From Methylobacter psychrophilus (GTDB lineage Bacteria > Pseudomonadota > Gammaproteobacteria > Methylococcales > Methylomonadaceae): 64,000 bases of DNA. Of the stretch, positions 8,401-17,542 are shown one piece after another. Made by a program: the position numbers and the translations under genes. Every line of letters begins with the position of its first letter. The first letter of the stretch is position 1. Location: the NCBI RefSeq assembly GCF_025583945.1, contig NZ_JAOEGU010000003.1:124001-188000 (forward strand), given 5' to 3'. The notes beneath the pieces are model-generated. The model was given only the letters and a program-made list of their open reading frames with translations. It made no database searches and was not told the DNA's origin.

Positions 8401-8448
8401 GCAGGTATTGTAAACTCAGTCACTCTTTGGTGAGAACGATAAATAAAC

Positions 8449-8808
8449 TCAAAATCGTGAAGCACCACACTGCCAGCATTCAGAAAACTGTCCTTCACTG
8501 CTCTCTCCGCATTTATTGCATTTCCATTCAATAAGATAGAGATCATTATCGTTTGATAAATTAATGACTGATGAGCGGGGTTTTAGCTTTAATTTTGATC
8601 GTTTTTCAGCATTTTTCGACGTTTCGATCTTTACTACAGTTAATGACCATATCAGAGCCACAACCCAACCGAGTAGTAAGTTTGTTACAAATATTAAATT
8701 GGCATTATGATGTTTTCTAGCACAAGCAATCCAATTAGGTATGAAATAAGCAATAACTGCTATCGCTAGAAATAGAACCATCCACCCCATGCTGTAATCG
8801 CTATTCAC
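8449..8808 (-). CDS. Superinfection-immunity-like membrane protein with C-terminal zinc ribbon
   Basis: 119 residues. The first 65 contain two membrane helices with the pattern of the superinfection immunity protein family (AYFIPNWIACARKHHNANLIFVTNLLLGWVVALIW, quoted in outline: YFIP, ARKH, NLLLGW, ALIW). After a basic linker, residues about 92-119 form a zinc ribbon with CNKC and CWQC pairs. The family name comes from phage T4 Imm, but chromosomal members are common and uncharacterised. There is no other phage gene nearby. Direct repeats flank the gene, which suggests that it arrived as a cassette. Confidence 0.75.
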   Translation of the reverse strand: MNSDYSMGWMVLFLAIAVIAYFIPNWIACARKHHNANLIFVTNLLLGWVVALIWSLTVVKIETSKNAEKRSKLKLKPRSSVINLSNDNDLYLIEWKCNKCGESSEGQFSECWQCGASRF

Positions 8809-8953
8809 TTTATTCTTTCCTTTGCCTAATGTTTAAGTTCGGTAACCGTAAAAGGCAGTCTGCTATAGCAAATGGTTAGGTTTCTTCTGTAAACTTGAAA
8901 TCCATAAATGTATTTACGACGCTGATGGAGGTTTGCAACCCCGACTAGCAAGC

Positions 8954-8985
8954 TTGAACACCGCAACGATTTACAAAACGTGAGT
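8954..8985. repeat. Dispersed repeat, copy B
   Basis: A direct-orientation partner of 8369-8400 (27/32 identical). Here the repeat is preceded by TTGCAACCCCGACTAGCAAGC. It lies in the 232-bp non-coding gap upstream of the immunity-like gene. A short ORF drawn across it is a shadow. Confidence 0.6.
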
Positions 8986-8990
8986 AGCCT

Positions 8991-9022
8991 GTCTGGTGGG
9001 CAAAAAATCCTGTCCACCAGAC
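8991..9022. terminator. Hairpin downstream of the YcxB-like gene
   Basis: Perfect 9-base arms GTCTGGTGG (8991-8999) and CCACCAGAC (9014-9022). It lies just beyond the stop of the minus-strand gene at 9041. A short TTTT follows only on the plus strand, so the terminator role for the minus strand is uncertain. Confidence 0.4.
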
Positions 9023-9040
9023 TTTTCCAAAATAGGTTTT

Positions 9041-9571
9041 TTACGCAAATCGTTCAATCATTTTTTCCGCTTGTTCAGCGAACTGCTCAAGATTACCTCT
9101 TTTTATCTTATCGACCGGAATAACCAGCGCCGTGCTCAAATCAATATAGATATAAACATAACGCTTGCCATACTCCACTCTAACCAACTCTGCCCATGCC
9201 ATTTTATTTTTTCCGCTGGGTGATTTCTCCAGTAAATAATTGGGATTGGCAGGGTCAATGCTTAAGGTATAAGTGCCGAACAAATTACTTTTTTCTTTAG
9301 GGGTATAATTTTTAAGGATTTGCCTGCGTAAATCCAGCATCATTATTTTAGGCGACAGCAGTGCCCATAAAATGGCAATAACCAATACGTAGCCCGCCGA
9401 GTTCATATCACCATAATAAAAATAATAAAAAGCCCCGATAAGCCCCATCATACCCGGTACTATCCAGCGATTTTTCTTAATGTTGAACTGTATCTCGTCA
9501 TTCTTCATGAATTGTATTTCATTAAAATGAATTAAATCTTCTTCACCAAATTCGTATTCTATTTCAAACAT
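9041..9571 (-). CDS. YcxB-like protein with two membrane helices
   Basis: 176 residues. A soluble N-terminal stretch (EIEYEFGEEDLIHFNEIQF) is followed by two membrane helices (about 36-52 and 58-75). The C-terminal PH-like domain has the YcxB-family pattern: GTYTLSIDPAN, MAWAELVRVEY, YVYIYIDLSTALVIPVDKI. The family is uncharacterised. It is the gene immediately downstream of ndh on the same strand (30 bp gap) and may be co-transcribed, but a functional link to the respiratory enzyme is not evident. Confidence 0.7.
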   Translation of the reverse strand: MFEIEYEFGEEDLIHFNEIQFMKNDEIQFNIKKNRWIVPGMMGLIGAFYYFYYGDMNSAGYVLVIAILWALLSPKIMMLDLRRQILKNYTPKEKSNLFGTYTLSIDPANPNYLLEKSPSGKNKMAWAELVRVEYGKRYVYIYIDLSTALVIPVDKIKRGNLEQFAEQAEKMIERFA

Positions 9572-9601
9572 AGTCTTAATTTTTTTGAGGTTTAAAAAAC
9601 A

Positions 9602-10909
9602 TTAGTGCATTTTTATTTTGGTATAAACACTACGCCTGAAAGCATTGGAAAGCGTTAACATGGCTGTTCTAAAATAACCATGAATAGCTACCTGATGCAT
9701 TTTATAAAGGGACAAATAAACAACTTTGGCAATAAAACCGCCAATGCTCACCGTACCCATTAAATTGCCCATCAAATTACCGACCGTGGTGTATTTACCC
9801 AAGGAAACCAGTGAACCGTAATCATAATAGACAAAATTAACCAGATGACGGCCTTTTAAGCGATTGATAATTGATTTGCATAAAACGGATGCCTGTTGAT
9901 GAGCCGCTTGCGCTCTGGGAGGTACGTTGCCGGTATGACCTTGCCAAACACAAGCCGCACAATCACCCATGGCAAAAATATCATCATCATTGGTTTTTAA
10001 CGTGCTATCAACCACTAACTGATTGATATGGTTGGTTTCCAAGCCATCCAGATTTTTCATCCAATCCGGTGCTTTAATACCTGCGGCCCAAACCTTAAGA
10101 TCGGCTTCAATAAATTCACCATCATGGGTCGTGATACCTTCTTTGGTTATTTCGGTGACCCGGCGGCCCATTTTAAGATCAACACCCAAATCAATCAGTT
10201 GCTGCTGTGTGGCAGCCGCCAGTTTAATCGGTAAAGCCGGTAATAATTGCGTTGCTGCCTCAATAATTGTCAGCTTTACCGTGCTTTTTTCATTTAAGCC
10301 ATAAATCGCCAGAACATTGGTTACCTCGTGCAGTTGTGCAGCTAACTCAACACCTGTTGCGCCTGCGCCGACAATAGCGATGGACAAAGGCTTAACATTG
10401 GCACTGTCTTTACCTATATAACTTTTAAGGTAAGATTCAAATAATTGCTTTTGAAATTTAAACGCTTGAGCAGTTACGTCCAAAAACAGGCAATGCTCTG
10501 CGACACCTTTAATATTAAAAGTATTACTGACGCTACCAACTGACATGACCAAGGTATCATAGTTAAAAGTACGTCCAGGAATAAGCTCTTCGCCACTGTC
10601 ACTCAACGTGGGGCTGACATAAATTTGCTTTTTCTGCCTGTCCAGACCTTCCATTTTGCCTAACCTGAAATGAAAATGGTTGCGATGTCCTTGTGGCAAA
10701 TATTCAACCTGTTCGGATTCGTCCAACGTTCCTGCAGCAACTTCGTGTAATAACGGCTTCCAGATATGCGTCGATGCTGCATCAATTAACGTCACTTCCG
10801 CTAAGCCTTTTTTACCTAACTTACTGCCTAAACTGGTCGCCAGCTCAAGACCTGCAGCTCCACCACCAACGATTACTATTTTATGTTTTTCATTATTATT
10901 TTCAGCCAT
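9602..10909 (-). CDS. ndh: Type II NADH:quinone oxidoreductase
   Basis: 435 residues from the ATG at 10909, chosen because AAGGAAGG lies 4 bases upstream; an in-frame ATG seven codons earlier has no such site. The FAD-binding Rossmann motif IVGGGAAGLELA is near the N terminus, the NAD-binding motif IVGAGATGVELAAQL is near the middle (about 180), and IFAMGDCA with PPRAQAAHQQA is in the second FAD region. NDH-2 enzymes oxidise NADH and reduce membrane quinone without pumping protons. The C-terminal basic amphipathic tail (TLSNAFRRSVYTKIK) probably anchors it to the inner membrane. Confidence 0.9.
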   Translation of the reverse strand: MAENNNEKHKIVIVGGGAAGLELATSLGSKLGKKGLAEVTLIDAASTHIWKPLLHEVAAGTLDESEQVEYLPQGHRNHFHFRLGKMEGLDRQKKQIYVSPTLSDSGEELIPGRTFNYDTLVMSVGSVSNTFNIKGVAEHCLFLDVTAQAFKFQKQLFESYLKSYIGKDSANVKPLSIAIVGAGATGVELAAQLHEVTNVLAIYGLNEKSTVKLTIIEAATQLLPALPIKLAAATQQQLIDLGVDLKMGRRVTEITKEGITTHDGEFIEADLKVWAAGIKAPDWMKNLDGLETNHINQLVVDSTLKTNDDDIFAMGDCAACVWQGHTGNVPPRAQAAHQQASVLCKSIINRLKGRHLVNFVYYDYGSLVSLGKYTTVGNLMGNLMGTVSIGGFIAKVVYLSLYKMHQVAIHGYFRTAMLTLSNAFRRSVYTKIKMH

Positions 10910-11425
10910 TGCCCTTCCTTCCCGACTCAAATGTGTTTGCGTACTATAACATTATATTTAATCAGTACCTCAGTGACTGAGCAGACTACTTTTAAATTCT
11001 CACCTCATCCTTAAAAATACGGTTATTACTACATTTAAAATAACCAATACCCATAAAATTTGGCATACACTGTTTGTCTGGAATATCGCCAATTAACCAA
11101 AATAAACCACTAACTATTCAACTAATAAACGGTAATTAATTCAAAGACCAATCACACAAACGATCTCGATACTGTTACCATTACAGGGAACCTTAAGGAA
11201 ACAAGTTGGTATTGATGCCTTTTCTGCCCCCTAAGGATTGTAAAAGTTTCAAAAATATTTGTTTGAAATCTCAGTCAATATCGAAAAATATTACATCAGA
11301 AAATTTATCAGAACATATTGAATAATTACTTAACGCCTTTCAATAATAAAATATACCCATAAAATCAGGCCTTTGTTGACCCCTCTTAGATACTTATTTT
11401 AATTAAGAAACCGATAATTGAGAGA
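10910..11425. other. AT-rich divergent intergenic region between ndh and sps
   Basis: A gap of 516 bp with no gene. It carries two copies of a short motif, TACCCATAAAAT..GG at 11047-11064 and 11352-11370, and a candidate sps promoter at 11376. No hairpin, tRNA or ORF with a ribosome site was seen. It probably holds osmotic or growth-phase control of the sucrose operon, but no operator could be identified. Confidence 0.5.
11376..11403 (+). promoter_or_regulatory. Candidate sigma70-type promoter of the sucrose operon
   Basis: TTGACC (11376-11381), a 16-base spacer, then TTTAAT (11398-11403), about 22 bases before the sps start. The -35 has five of six consensus bases and the -10 has five of six. 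The short leader is plausible but unproven. Confidence 0.4.
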
Positions 11426-13573
11426 ATGACAATGATGATTGAACATACTAAAAACAGTCCACTGTATATTGTATTAATTAGCATCCACGGCCTGATTAGG
11501 GGACACGACCTGGAATTGGGACGTGATGCCGATACGGGAGGCCAAACCAAATATGTCGTTGAGCTGGCTAAAGCCCTGGCACAGCAGCCGAATGTCGAAC
11601 GTGTGGATTTGGTAACGCGGCGAATAATCGACAGTGAAGTAAGCCCCGATTATGCAGAGCCCATCGAACTACTGGCTAAAAATTTACAAATAATCCGTAT
11701 TGAAGCCGGCCCCGAAGCCTATATTTGTAAAGAAGAACTATGGGATCATCTGGATAGTTTTGCCGATAATTTATTAAGTTGGCTACACCGCCAGCCCCGC
11801 TTGCCGGATATTTTGCACAGCCATTATGCCGATGCCGGCTATGTCGGCGTTCGTCTTTCACATAGAACCGGCTTACCGTTAATTCATACCGGGCATTCTT
11901 TGGGGCGCGACAAATGCCGCCAATTGCTGGCCAACGGCTTGTCGATGGAAGATATCGAGCAACGCTATCATTTATCACGCCGCATTGATGCCGAAGAAGA
12001 TACGCTGACCAATGCCGATATGGTGATCACCAGTACCCGTAATGAAATTGAAGAGCAATACGAGCTCTACGATTGCTACATGCCTGAAAAGATGGCTATC
12101 ATTCCACCGGGAACCGATCTGGACATGTTTCATCCGCCCACTTGCCCCGGCAAAGACATTGGCTTTGCAACAACGCTTGAAATGTCTCTGCACAAACCGG
12201 ATAAACCAATGATCTTGGCACTTTCCCGGCCCGACGAACGGAAAAATATCATTGGGCTTTTGGAAGCTTATGGTGAATCACCGCGCTTGCAACAATTAGC
12301 CAATCTGGTGATAGTCGCTGGTAATCGGGAAGATATCAGGGAAATGAGTGACGGTCCACAAGGCGTTTTAACCGAGTTATTACTGGTTACCGATTACTAC
12401 GATCTCTACGGTCGTGTAGCACTTCCCAAACACCATTCATCTGATGAAGTCGCCGACATTTATCGTCTTGCGGCGGCAACTGGCGGTATTTTTATCAACC
12501 CGGCTTTGACCGAACCGTTCGGTTTAACATTATTGGAAGCTGCGGCTAGCGGACTGCCGCTAGTTGCTACCGAAAATGGCGGCCCGGTCGATATTATCGG
12601 TAATTGCCATAACGGCTTGTTGGTCGATCCATTAGATAAACCGGCGATTGCCAAGGCACTGTTGACTATTCTCGAAAATCCAAAAATCTGGCAAAAATTC
12701 TCCGAAAACGGGCTGAAGAACGTCGCCAAACTTTATTCCTGGGAAACCCATGCACAAGCGTATTTGCAGAAAATACAGACCTTTTCGCAATACCGTGAAA
12801 ACCTTCCGAAAATGCCTCCCGTTACCAAAACAGTTCGCTATCCGGCACGTGCCATTTTCACCTCTATTGATCATACCCTCTTGGGCGATCCCCAAGGACT
12901 GGAGCAATTCGTACAATTTATTCGTGAAAATCGTAAGAAATTTCTATTCGGTATAGCCACCGGAAGACGAATGGATTCAGCACTGGCCGTTTTAAAAAAA
13001 CACCATATCCCCATGCCGGATATTTTAATTTCCAGCCTCGGCACTGAAATCTATTATGCCCCGCAATTAATCGCTGATATCACCTGGGCCCATCATATTG
13101 ATCATTTGTGGACACCAAAAGTGCTACAACGCATCGTTAGTGGTTTACCCGGTCTGACGCCACAAGTTAAAAGCGAGCAAAGCCGATTTAAACTTTCCTA
13201 TCATTACGACAGCAATATGGCACCGTCGATGGAAGAAATCCTTACGCTACTGCGACAACATGAACTACCTGCCAACCCGACACTTTCGTTTGGCCAGTTT
13301 TTCGACATTATCCCGGCCAGAGCCTCCAAAGGACTTGCCTTACGCTATATAGCAAGGCAATGGAATATTCCTCTGGAGCGTATCCTGGTTACAGGGGGTT
13401 CCGGTGCTGATGAAGACATGCTGCGTGGTAATACTCTCGGTGTAGTGGTTGCCAACCGCCACCGTGAAGAATTGTCATTACTGGGTGAGACCGAACATAT
13501 TTATTTCGCCGAGGGACCGCATGCCTGGGGTATATTGGAAGCGATCAAGCACTATGATTTTCTCAACCTTTAA
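11426..13573 (+). CDS. sps: Sucrose-phosphate synthase with C-terminal SPP-like domain
   Basis: 715 residues. Residues about 10-450 form a GT-B fold of family GT4: GQTKYVVELAKAL near the N terminus, HSHYADAGYVGVRL, HTGHSLG, and the E-x7-E block in PALTEPFGLTLLEAA. It transfers glucose from a nucleotide sugar to fructose-6-phosphate, giving sucrose-6-phosphate. From about 470 a HAD/sucrose-phosphatase-like domain follows, but its nucleophile motif reads S480-I-D-H-T instead of D-x-D-x-T and a later GDSGND-type motif reads GGSGADED, so it is probably non-catalytic. It is the first gene of sps-spp-fruK-ams, a locus making sucrose as compatible solute. Confidence 0.92.
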   Translation: MTMMIEHTKNSPLYIVLISIHGLIRGHDLELGRDADTGGQTKYVVELAKALAQQPNVERVDLVTRRIIDSEVSPDYAEPIELLAKNLQIIRIEAGPEAYICKEELWDHLDSFADNLLSWLHRQPRLPDILHSHYADAGYVGVRLSHRTGLPLIHTGHSLGRDKCRQLLANGLSMEDIEQRYHLSRRIDAEEDTLTNADMVITSTRNEIEEQYELYDCYMPEKMAIIPPGTDLDMFHPPTCPGKDIGFATTLEMSLHKPDKPMILALSRPDERKNIIGLLEAYGESPRLQQLANLVIVAGNREDIREMSDGPQGVLTELLLVTDYYDLYGRVALPKHHSSDEVADIYRLAAATGGIFINPALTEPFGLTLLEAAASGLPLVATENGGPVDIIGNCHNGLLVDPLDKPAIAKALLTILENPKIWQKFSENGLKNVAKLYSWETHAQAYLQKIQTFSQYRENLPKMPPVTKTVRYPARAIFTSIDHTLLGDPQGLEQFVQFIRENRKKFLFGIATGRRMDSALAVLKKHHIPMPDILISSLGTEIYYAPQLIADITWAHHIDHLWTPKVLQRIVSGLPGLTPQVKSEQSRFKLSYHYDSNMAPSMEEILTLLRQHELPANPTLSFGQFFDIIPARASKGLALRYIARQWNIPLERILVTGGSGADEDMLRGNTLGVVVANRHREELSLLGETEHIYFAEGPHAWGILEAIKHYDFLNL

Positions 13574-13588
13574 CGGAGCATAGAGTCC

Positions 13589-14443
13589 ATGCCTAAGCAT
13601 ATCCTGATTTGCACCGATCTCGATCGTACGTTGCTGCCAAACGGCAAGCAACCAGAATCGCCCAAGGCCCGATCAATTTTCAGCCGCTTGGTTTCACGTC
13701 CCGAAGTAACACTGGCTTATGTCAGTGGTCGGCATCTTGAGTTGGTTAAAAATGCCATTAGTGAGTATGACCTGCCGTTACCCGATTGGATTATCGGTGA
13801 TGTCGGCACAACTATTTACCAGTTACGTAATGGAAAATGGCTACATTGGTATGAATGGGAACAAGACATTGCTACTGATTGGCAAGGAAATATAGCCAAC
13901 GATTTACGCGCTTTATTTACAGATTTACCCGCGTTACGCTTACAGGAAGAAGCCAAGCAAAATTGCTACAAATTAAGCTATTATGTGCCATTACAGACAG
14001 ATATTGCTGCCCTGCAAAAAACAATGTCACAGCGCCTTGAAGCGCAACATTTGGCAGCCAGTTTAATCTACAGCGTTGATGAAGCAACATCGATGGGACT
14101 ATTGGATGTATTACCTGCACACGCCACAAAATTGCATGCGATAGAATTTTTAATGCAGCATCAAAGTTTTGACTACGTCAATACAGTTTTCGCTGGCGAT
14201 AGCGGTAACGATTTACCGGTACTTGCTAGCGCCATTCAATCGGTATTGGTTGCCAATGCCGACGGCAACGTTATTGAGCAAGCTAAAACCCAGACCCGAA
14301 AACAAAAAACGATGACGGCATTTTATCTTGCGCAAGGCGGTTTTCTGGGCATGAACGGCAATTACAGCGCCGGAATCCTTGAAGGCATCGCCCATTATCA
14401 CCCTGAAACACGACTTTGGATGGAAGAAAATCATGAACAATAA
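13589..14443 (+). CDS. spp: Sucrose-6-phosphate phosphatase (HAD superfamily)
   Basis: 284 residues. It has an intact HAD nucleophile motif D10-L-D-R-T14, motif II in YVSGRH, and the metal-binding motif AGDSGND near 210. The cap region resembles that of plant and cyanobacterial SPP. It removes phosphate from the product of the preceding gene, pulling sucrose synthesis forward. It lies 15 bp after sps, and its last 11 bases overlap the next gene. It supplies the phosphatase activity that the SPS C-terminal domain has probably lost. A mannosyl-3-phosphoglycerate phosphatase is a possible alternative, but the context argues for SPP. Confidence 0.88.
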   Translation: MPKHILICTDLDRTLLPNGKQPESPKARSIFSRLVSRPEVTLAYVSGRHLELVKNAISEYDLPLPDWIIGDVGTTIYQLRNGKWLHWYEWEQDIATDWQGNIANDLRALFTDLPALRLQEEAKQNCYKLSYYVPLQTDIAALQKTMSQRLEAQHLAASLIYSVDEATSMGLLDVLPAHATKLHAIEFLMQHQSFDYVNTVFAGDSGNDLPVLASAIQSVLVANADGNVIEQAKTQTRKQKTMTAFYLAQGGFLGMNGNYSAGILEGIAHYHPETRLWMEENHEQ

Positions 14444-15326
14444 TCCTCTTATCCATATTTTTGGGGAAGTACTAATCGACCATTTCCCCGATGGCAACGA
14501 TGTTTTGGGCGGCGCACCATTTAATGTCGCATGGCATTTACAAGCCTTTGGACAAGCTCCCCGCTTCATTAGCAGGATTGGTGATGATCTTCCGGGCCAT
14601 GAAATTGCCACATTAATGGATACTTGGGGCATGAACCGTGATGCCGTACAAAAAGATTGCAAGCATCCTACCGGTAGTGTGCGGGTAATCATAGAGGATG
14701 GCGAGCCGCATTACGATATCGTTGCCGATAGTGCCTACGATTTTATCGACACGGTATTACTGGAAAAAAAAGCTACTGCAGGCATTTTATATCATGGCTC
14801 GTTAGCCATCAGAAATCCTGTCTCGCGTGCAGCATTGCAAGTGATTAAAGCCAGTCATCAAGGCAAGGTTTTTATTGATATCAATTTACGACAACCCTGG
14901 TGGGAGCGAGAAATATTGATACCATTGCTGCATGATGCCGATTGGGTCAAACTTAATGAACTCGAACTGGCGACCTTATGCCCTGAAGGCTTTAAAGACT
15001 TGGGACTGGAAAAGATCATGCAGGCATTTTGCGCGCAGTTTAATCTGGAAACGCTGGTAGTAACCTGTGGTGAAAAAGGTGCCGCCGCTTACGATAAGCA
15101 ACTGCACTTCATCACTGTCAAGCCACCGGCAAGCACACAGGTAATTGATACCGTCGGTGCCGGCGACGCTTTCGCCTCAGTGTTGCTGCTGGGACTGAGC
15201 AAACAATGGCCTGTTGAAGTAACCCTCGACCGGGCCCAAGCGTTTGCCTGTGCCTTGGTTGGCAGACGCGGCGCAACCGTAACTGATAAGGAATTTTATC
15301 AATTATTCAGCGAACAATGGCATTAA
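14433..15326 (+). CDS. fruK: Fructokinase, PfkB family
   Basis: 297 residues from the ATG at 14433, which overlaps the spp stop by 11 bases; an earlier in-frame ATG would lie deep in spp. PfkB signatures are the GG..NVA motif (VLGGAPFNVAWHL) near residue 25-37 and the C-terminal DTVGAGDAFASVLL with catalytic Asp and anion hole. It phosphorylates fructose released from sucrose to fructose-6-phosphate, which recycles the sugar into sps or central metabolism. In methanotroph sucrose loci the fourth gene, amylosucrase, releases this fructose. The gene is coupled to spp. Confidence 0.88.
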   Translation: MNNNPLIHIFGEVLIDHFPDGNDVLGGAPFNVAWHLQAFGQAPRFISRIGDDLPGHEIATLMDTWGMNRDAVQKDCKHPTGSVRVIIEDGEPHYDIVADSAYDFIDTVLLEKKATAGILYHGSLAIRNPVSRAALQVIKASHQGKVFIDINLRQPWWEREILIPLLHDADWVKLNELELATLCPEGFKDLGLEKIMQAFCAQFNLETLVVTCGEKGAAAYDKQLHFITVKPPASTQVIDTVGAGDAFASVLLLGLSKQWPVEVTLDRAQAFACALVGRRGATVTDKEFYQLFSEQWH

Positions 15327-15497
15327 ACACCACAATTAATAGCCAATAATATTCGACGATACTGCGGACCGTCACGATTTACGCTTTTTTGAAAGCCCTC
15401 CCTTAAAGGGCATGAGCGATAAAAGTCAATCGCCCATATCAATACAACAATTGCCTTGCCGTATCCGGTACACTTAACATATCCAGGATAATACAAC

Positions 15498-17453
15498 ATG
15501 TACGAACAAGTTTCTCACTCACTATTGAATGCCATTCTGGATGATTTAAAACCTGAAATCAGGAGACAGAATTTACGGCATTTTTATACCCGTCTGGGCG
15601 CTAATTTTTATGCTATTTACTCGCTTTTTTTTACCCTCTACGGACATCGTGAGGATTTTAAGGAGCAAATGCTGCGCCTTGTTGAAACGATGGCCGAAGG
15701 CTATATTAACCGTTCTTCGGAACTGGAAGGTATCGATATCCAGCGTGAACAGGATCATAACTGGTTCTTGTCACAAAACTGGGTCGGCATGGCACTTTAT
15801 ACCAACGGTTTTGCCGAGAGTTTAGATGACTTGGCCGACAAAACGCCTTACTTCCAGGAACTGGGCATCAATATGGTACATATTATGCCCATTTTGATGT
15901 GCCCTGCCGGTAAAAGTGATGGCGGCTATGCCATCAGTAATTTCCGGCAAATCGACGACCGGATCGGCGACCTCAAGGATTTACACAGGGTAGCGGAAGA
16001 GTTCAGAAAGCGCGATATTCTATTGGTTCTGGATATCGTGCTGAATCATACTTCCGATGAGCATGAATGGGCTCAAAAAGCGATGAGTGGCGATCCCTGT
16101 TATCAAGATTATTACTTTATGTTCGATAACCGTGAAGTTCCGGATATGTTCGAGCAGAATATGCCGGAAATTTTTCACGAAAGCGATCCAGGTAACTTTA
16201 CCTGGAATGAAGAAACGCAAAAATGGGTAATGACGGTCTTCCACAATTACCAGTGGGATTTAAATTATAGTAACCCCGCCGTATTTATTGAGATGCTCGA
16301 TATCATCCTGTTCTGGGCCAATCAGGGTGTTGACGTGCTACGTCTTGATGCAGTTGCTTTCCTGTGGAAAAAAATCGGCGCGGCCTCCCAGAATGAGCGT
16401 AATGCACACTTAATTTTGCAGTTGATGAAAGATTGCTGCCAAGTGACCGCACCTGGCGTATTGTTTATTGCTGAAGCAATTGTTGCGCCGGTTGAAATCA
16501 TTAAATATTTCGGCGAAGATGCCATCATTGCCAAGGAATGTGAAATTGCTTACAACGCCACGTTGATGGCATTATTGTGGGATGGCATTGCCACCAAAAA
16601 TACTAAATTGCTCTATCAAGGGATAAAAAATCTGCCTGACAAACTGGAACGGGCAACCTGGCTCAACTATGTGCGCTGCCACGATGACATCGGCTTCGGT
16701 TTCGACGACAACGACGTGAGGGCCTCAGGGTACGAGCCTTTCGCACACCGAAAATTTCTGGTCGATTATTTTAGTGGTAAGTTCAATGCTTCTCCTGCCA
16801 GGGGTATGGTCTTTATGCTTAACGATGAAACCGGCGATGCACGTATTTGCGGTTCTCTGGCATCTTTGGCAGGTTTGGAGTCGGCATTGGAAAGTGATGA
16901 TCAAACCCTGATTTTGGCCTCCATCAATAAAATTCTATTGCTACACAGTATTATTATGTCTTTTGGCGGTATTCCTTTGCTGTATAGCGGCGATGCACTC
17001 GGTGTCACCAATGACTATAGCTATCAGGATAACCCCAGCAAAAGCGACGATAGCCGCTGGGTTAACCGCCCCACCATAAATTGGGAAAGAGCCGAATTAC
17101 GAAAAAAACAAGGCACAGTAGAATATACCTTGTTTAATGCCCTGAAAAAAATGATCGCCATTCGTAAAGAAACATCCGCATTTGCCGATTTCAACAATCG
17201 CGAATTACTGGATATCAACAATGAGCATTTAATTTGTTTTGTCCGCTTTAATCCTCTACGTCCTGCAGAACGGGTCATGGTCATCGCCAATTTTGATGCC
17301 AAACCCCAATATCTTGATTTGGAAACCTTAAACGGCAAAGGTATTAATTTTTACAACCACTTCGTTGATTTATATAGTGGCAGAAGCCCTGCCCAACATG
17401 ATCGCCAAATTATCTTACAGCCTTATCAATTTTATTGGTTAACAGAAATATAA
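15498..17453 (+). CDS. ams: Amylosucrase (GH13)
   Basis: 651 residues, close to Neisseria amylosucrase. A helical N-terminal domain precedes a (beta/alpha)8 barrel. GH13 motifs: VLDIVLNH; RLDAVAF with nucleophile D284; IAEAIV with general acid E326; and CHDDIGFGF with H395-D396. These match the NpAS catalytic set. It cleaves sucrose, releases fructose and adds glucose to an alpha-1,4-glucan, linking sucrose to glycogen. The 171-bp gap after fruK contains a GCCCT..AGGGC hairpin that may attenuate or separate transcription. The gene ends at a bidirectional terminator. Confidence 0.95.
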   Translation: MYEQVSHSLLNAILDDLKPEIRRQNLRHFYTRLGANFYAIYSLFFTLYGHREDFKEQMLRLVETMAEGYINRSSELEGIDIQREQDHNWFLSQNWVGMALYTNGFAESLDDLADKTPYFQELGINMVHIMPILMCPAGKSDGGYAISNFRQIDDRIGDLKDLHRVAEEFRKRDILLVLDIVLNHTSDEHEWAQKAMSGDPCYQDYYFMFDNREVPDMFEQNMPEIFHESDPGNFTWNEETQKWVMTVFHNYQWDLNYSNPAVFIEMLDIILFWANQGVDVLRLDAVAFLWKKIGAASQNERNAHLILQLMKDCCQVTAPGVLFIAEAIVAPVEIIKYFGEDAIIAKECEIAYNATLMALLWDGIATKNTKLLYQGIKNLPDKLERATWLNYVRCHDDIGFGFDDNDVRASGYEPFAHRKFLVDYFSGKFNASPARGMVFMLNDETGDARICGSLASLAGLESALESDDQTLILASINKILLLHSIIMSFGGIPLLYSGDALGVTNDYSYQDNPSKSDDSRWVNRPTINWERAELRKKQGTVEYTLFNALKKMIAIRKETSAFADFNNRELLDINNEHLICFVRFNPLRPAERVMVIANFDAKPQYLDLETLNGKGINFYNHFVDLYSGRSPAQHDRQIILQPYQFYWLTEI

Positions 17454-17490
17454 AGTCATCAGCCAAAATAGTCACTATTATTGATACTAA

Positions 17491-17518
17491 AATGCCTGAT
17501 CAATATCGATCAGGCATT
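17491..17518. terminator. Bidirectional terminator between ams and the Spy-like gene
   Basis: Perfect 11-base stem AATGCCTGATC / GATCAGGCATT with a 6-base loop. Modest T-rich sequence on the right and A-rich on the left suit the convergent genes on both sides. Confidence 0.75.
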
Positions 17519-17542
17519 CTTATTTATGCAGAAAATATAAAA

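Noticed and set aside
8449-8808. Prophage origin suggested by the superinfection-immunity name
   Set aside because: No integrase, capsid, tail or lysis gene is present within several kilobases.
8809-8885. attC-like site (ACCTAAC ... ATTAGGC on the minus strand) before the immunity-like gene
   Set aside because: The core ends are imperfect, the inner arms do not pair into an attC fold, and no matching site follows the gene. No integron integrase is present.
8826-9017. 63-codon ORF upstream of the immunity-like gene
   Set aside because: It crosses a dispersed repeat and a hairpin and has no similarity or ribosome site.
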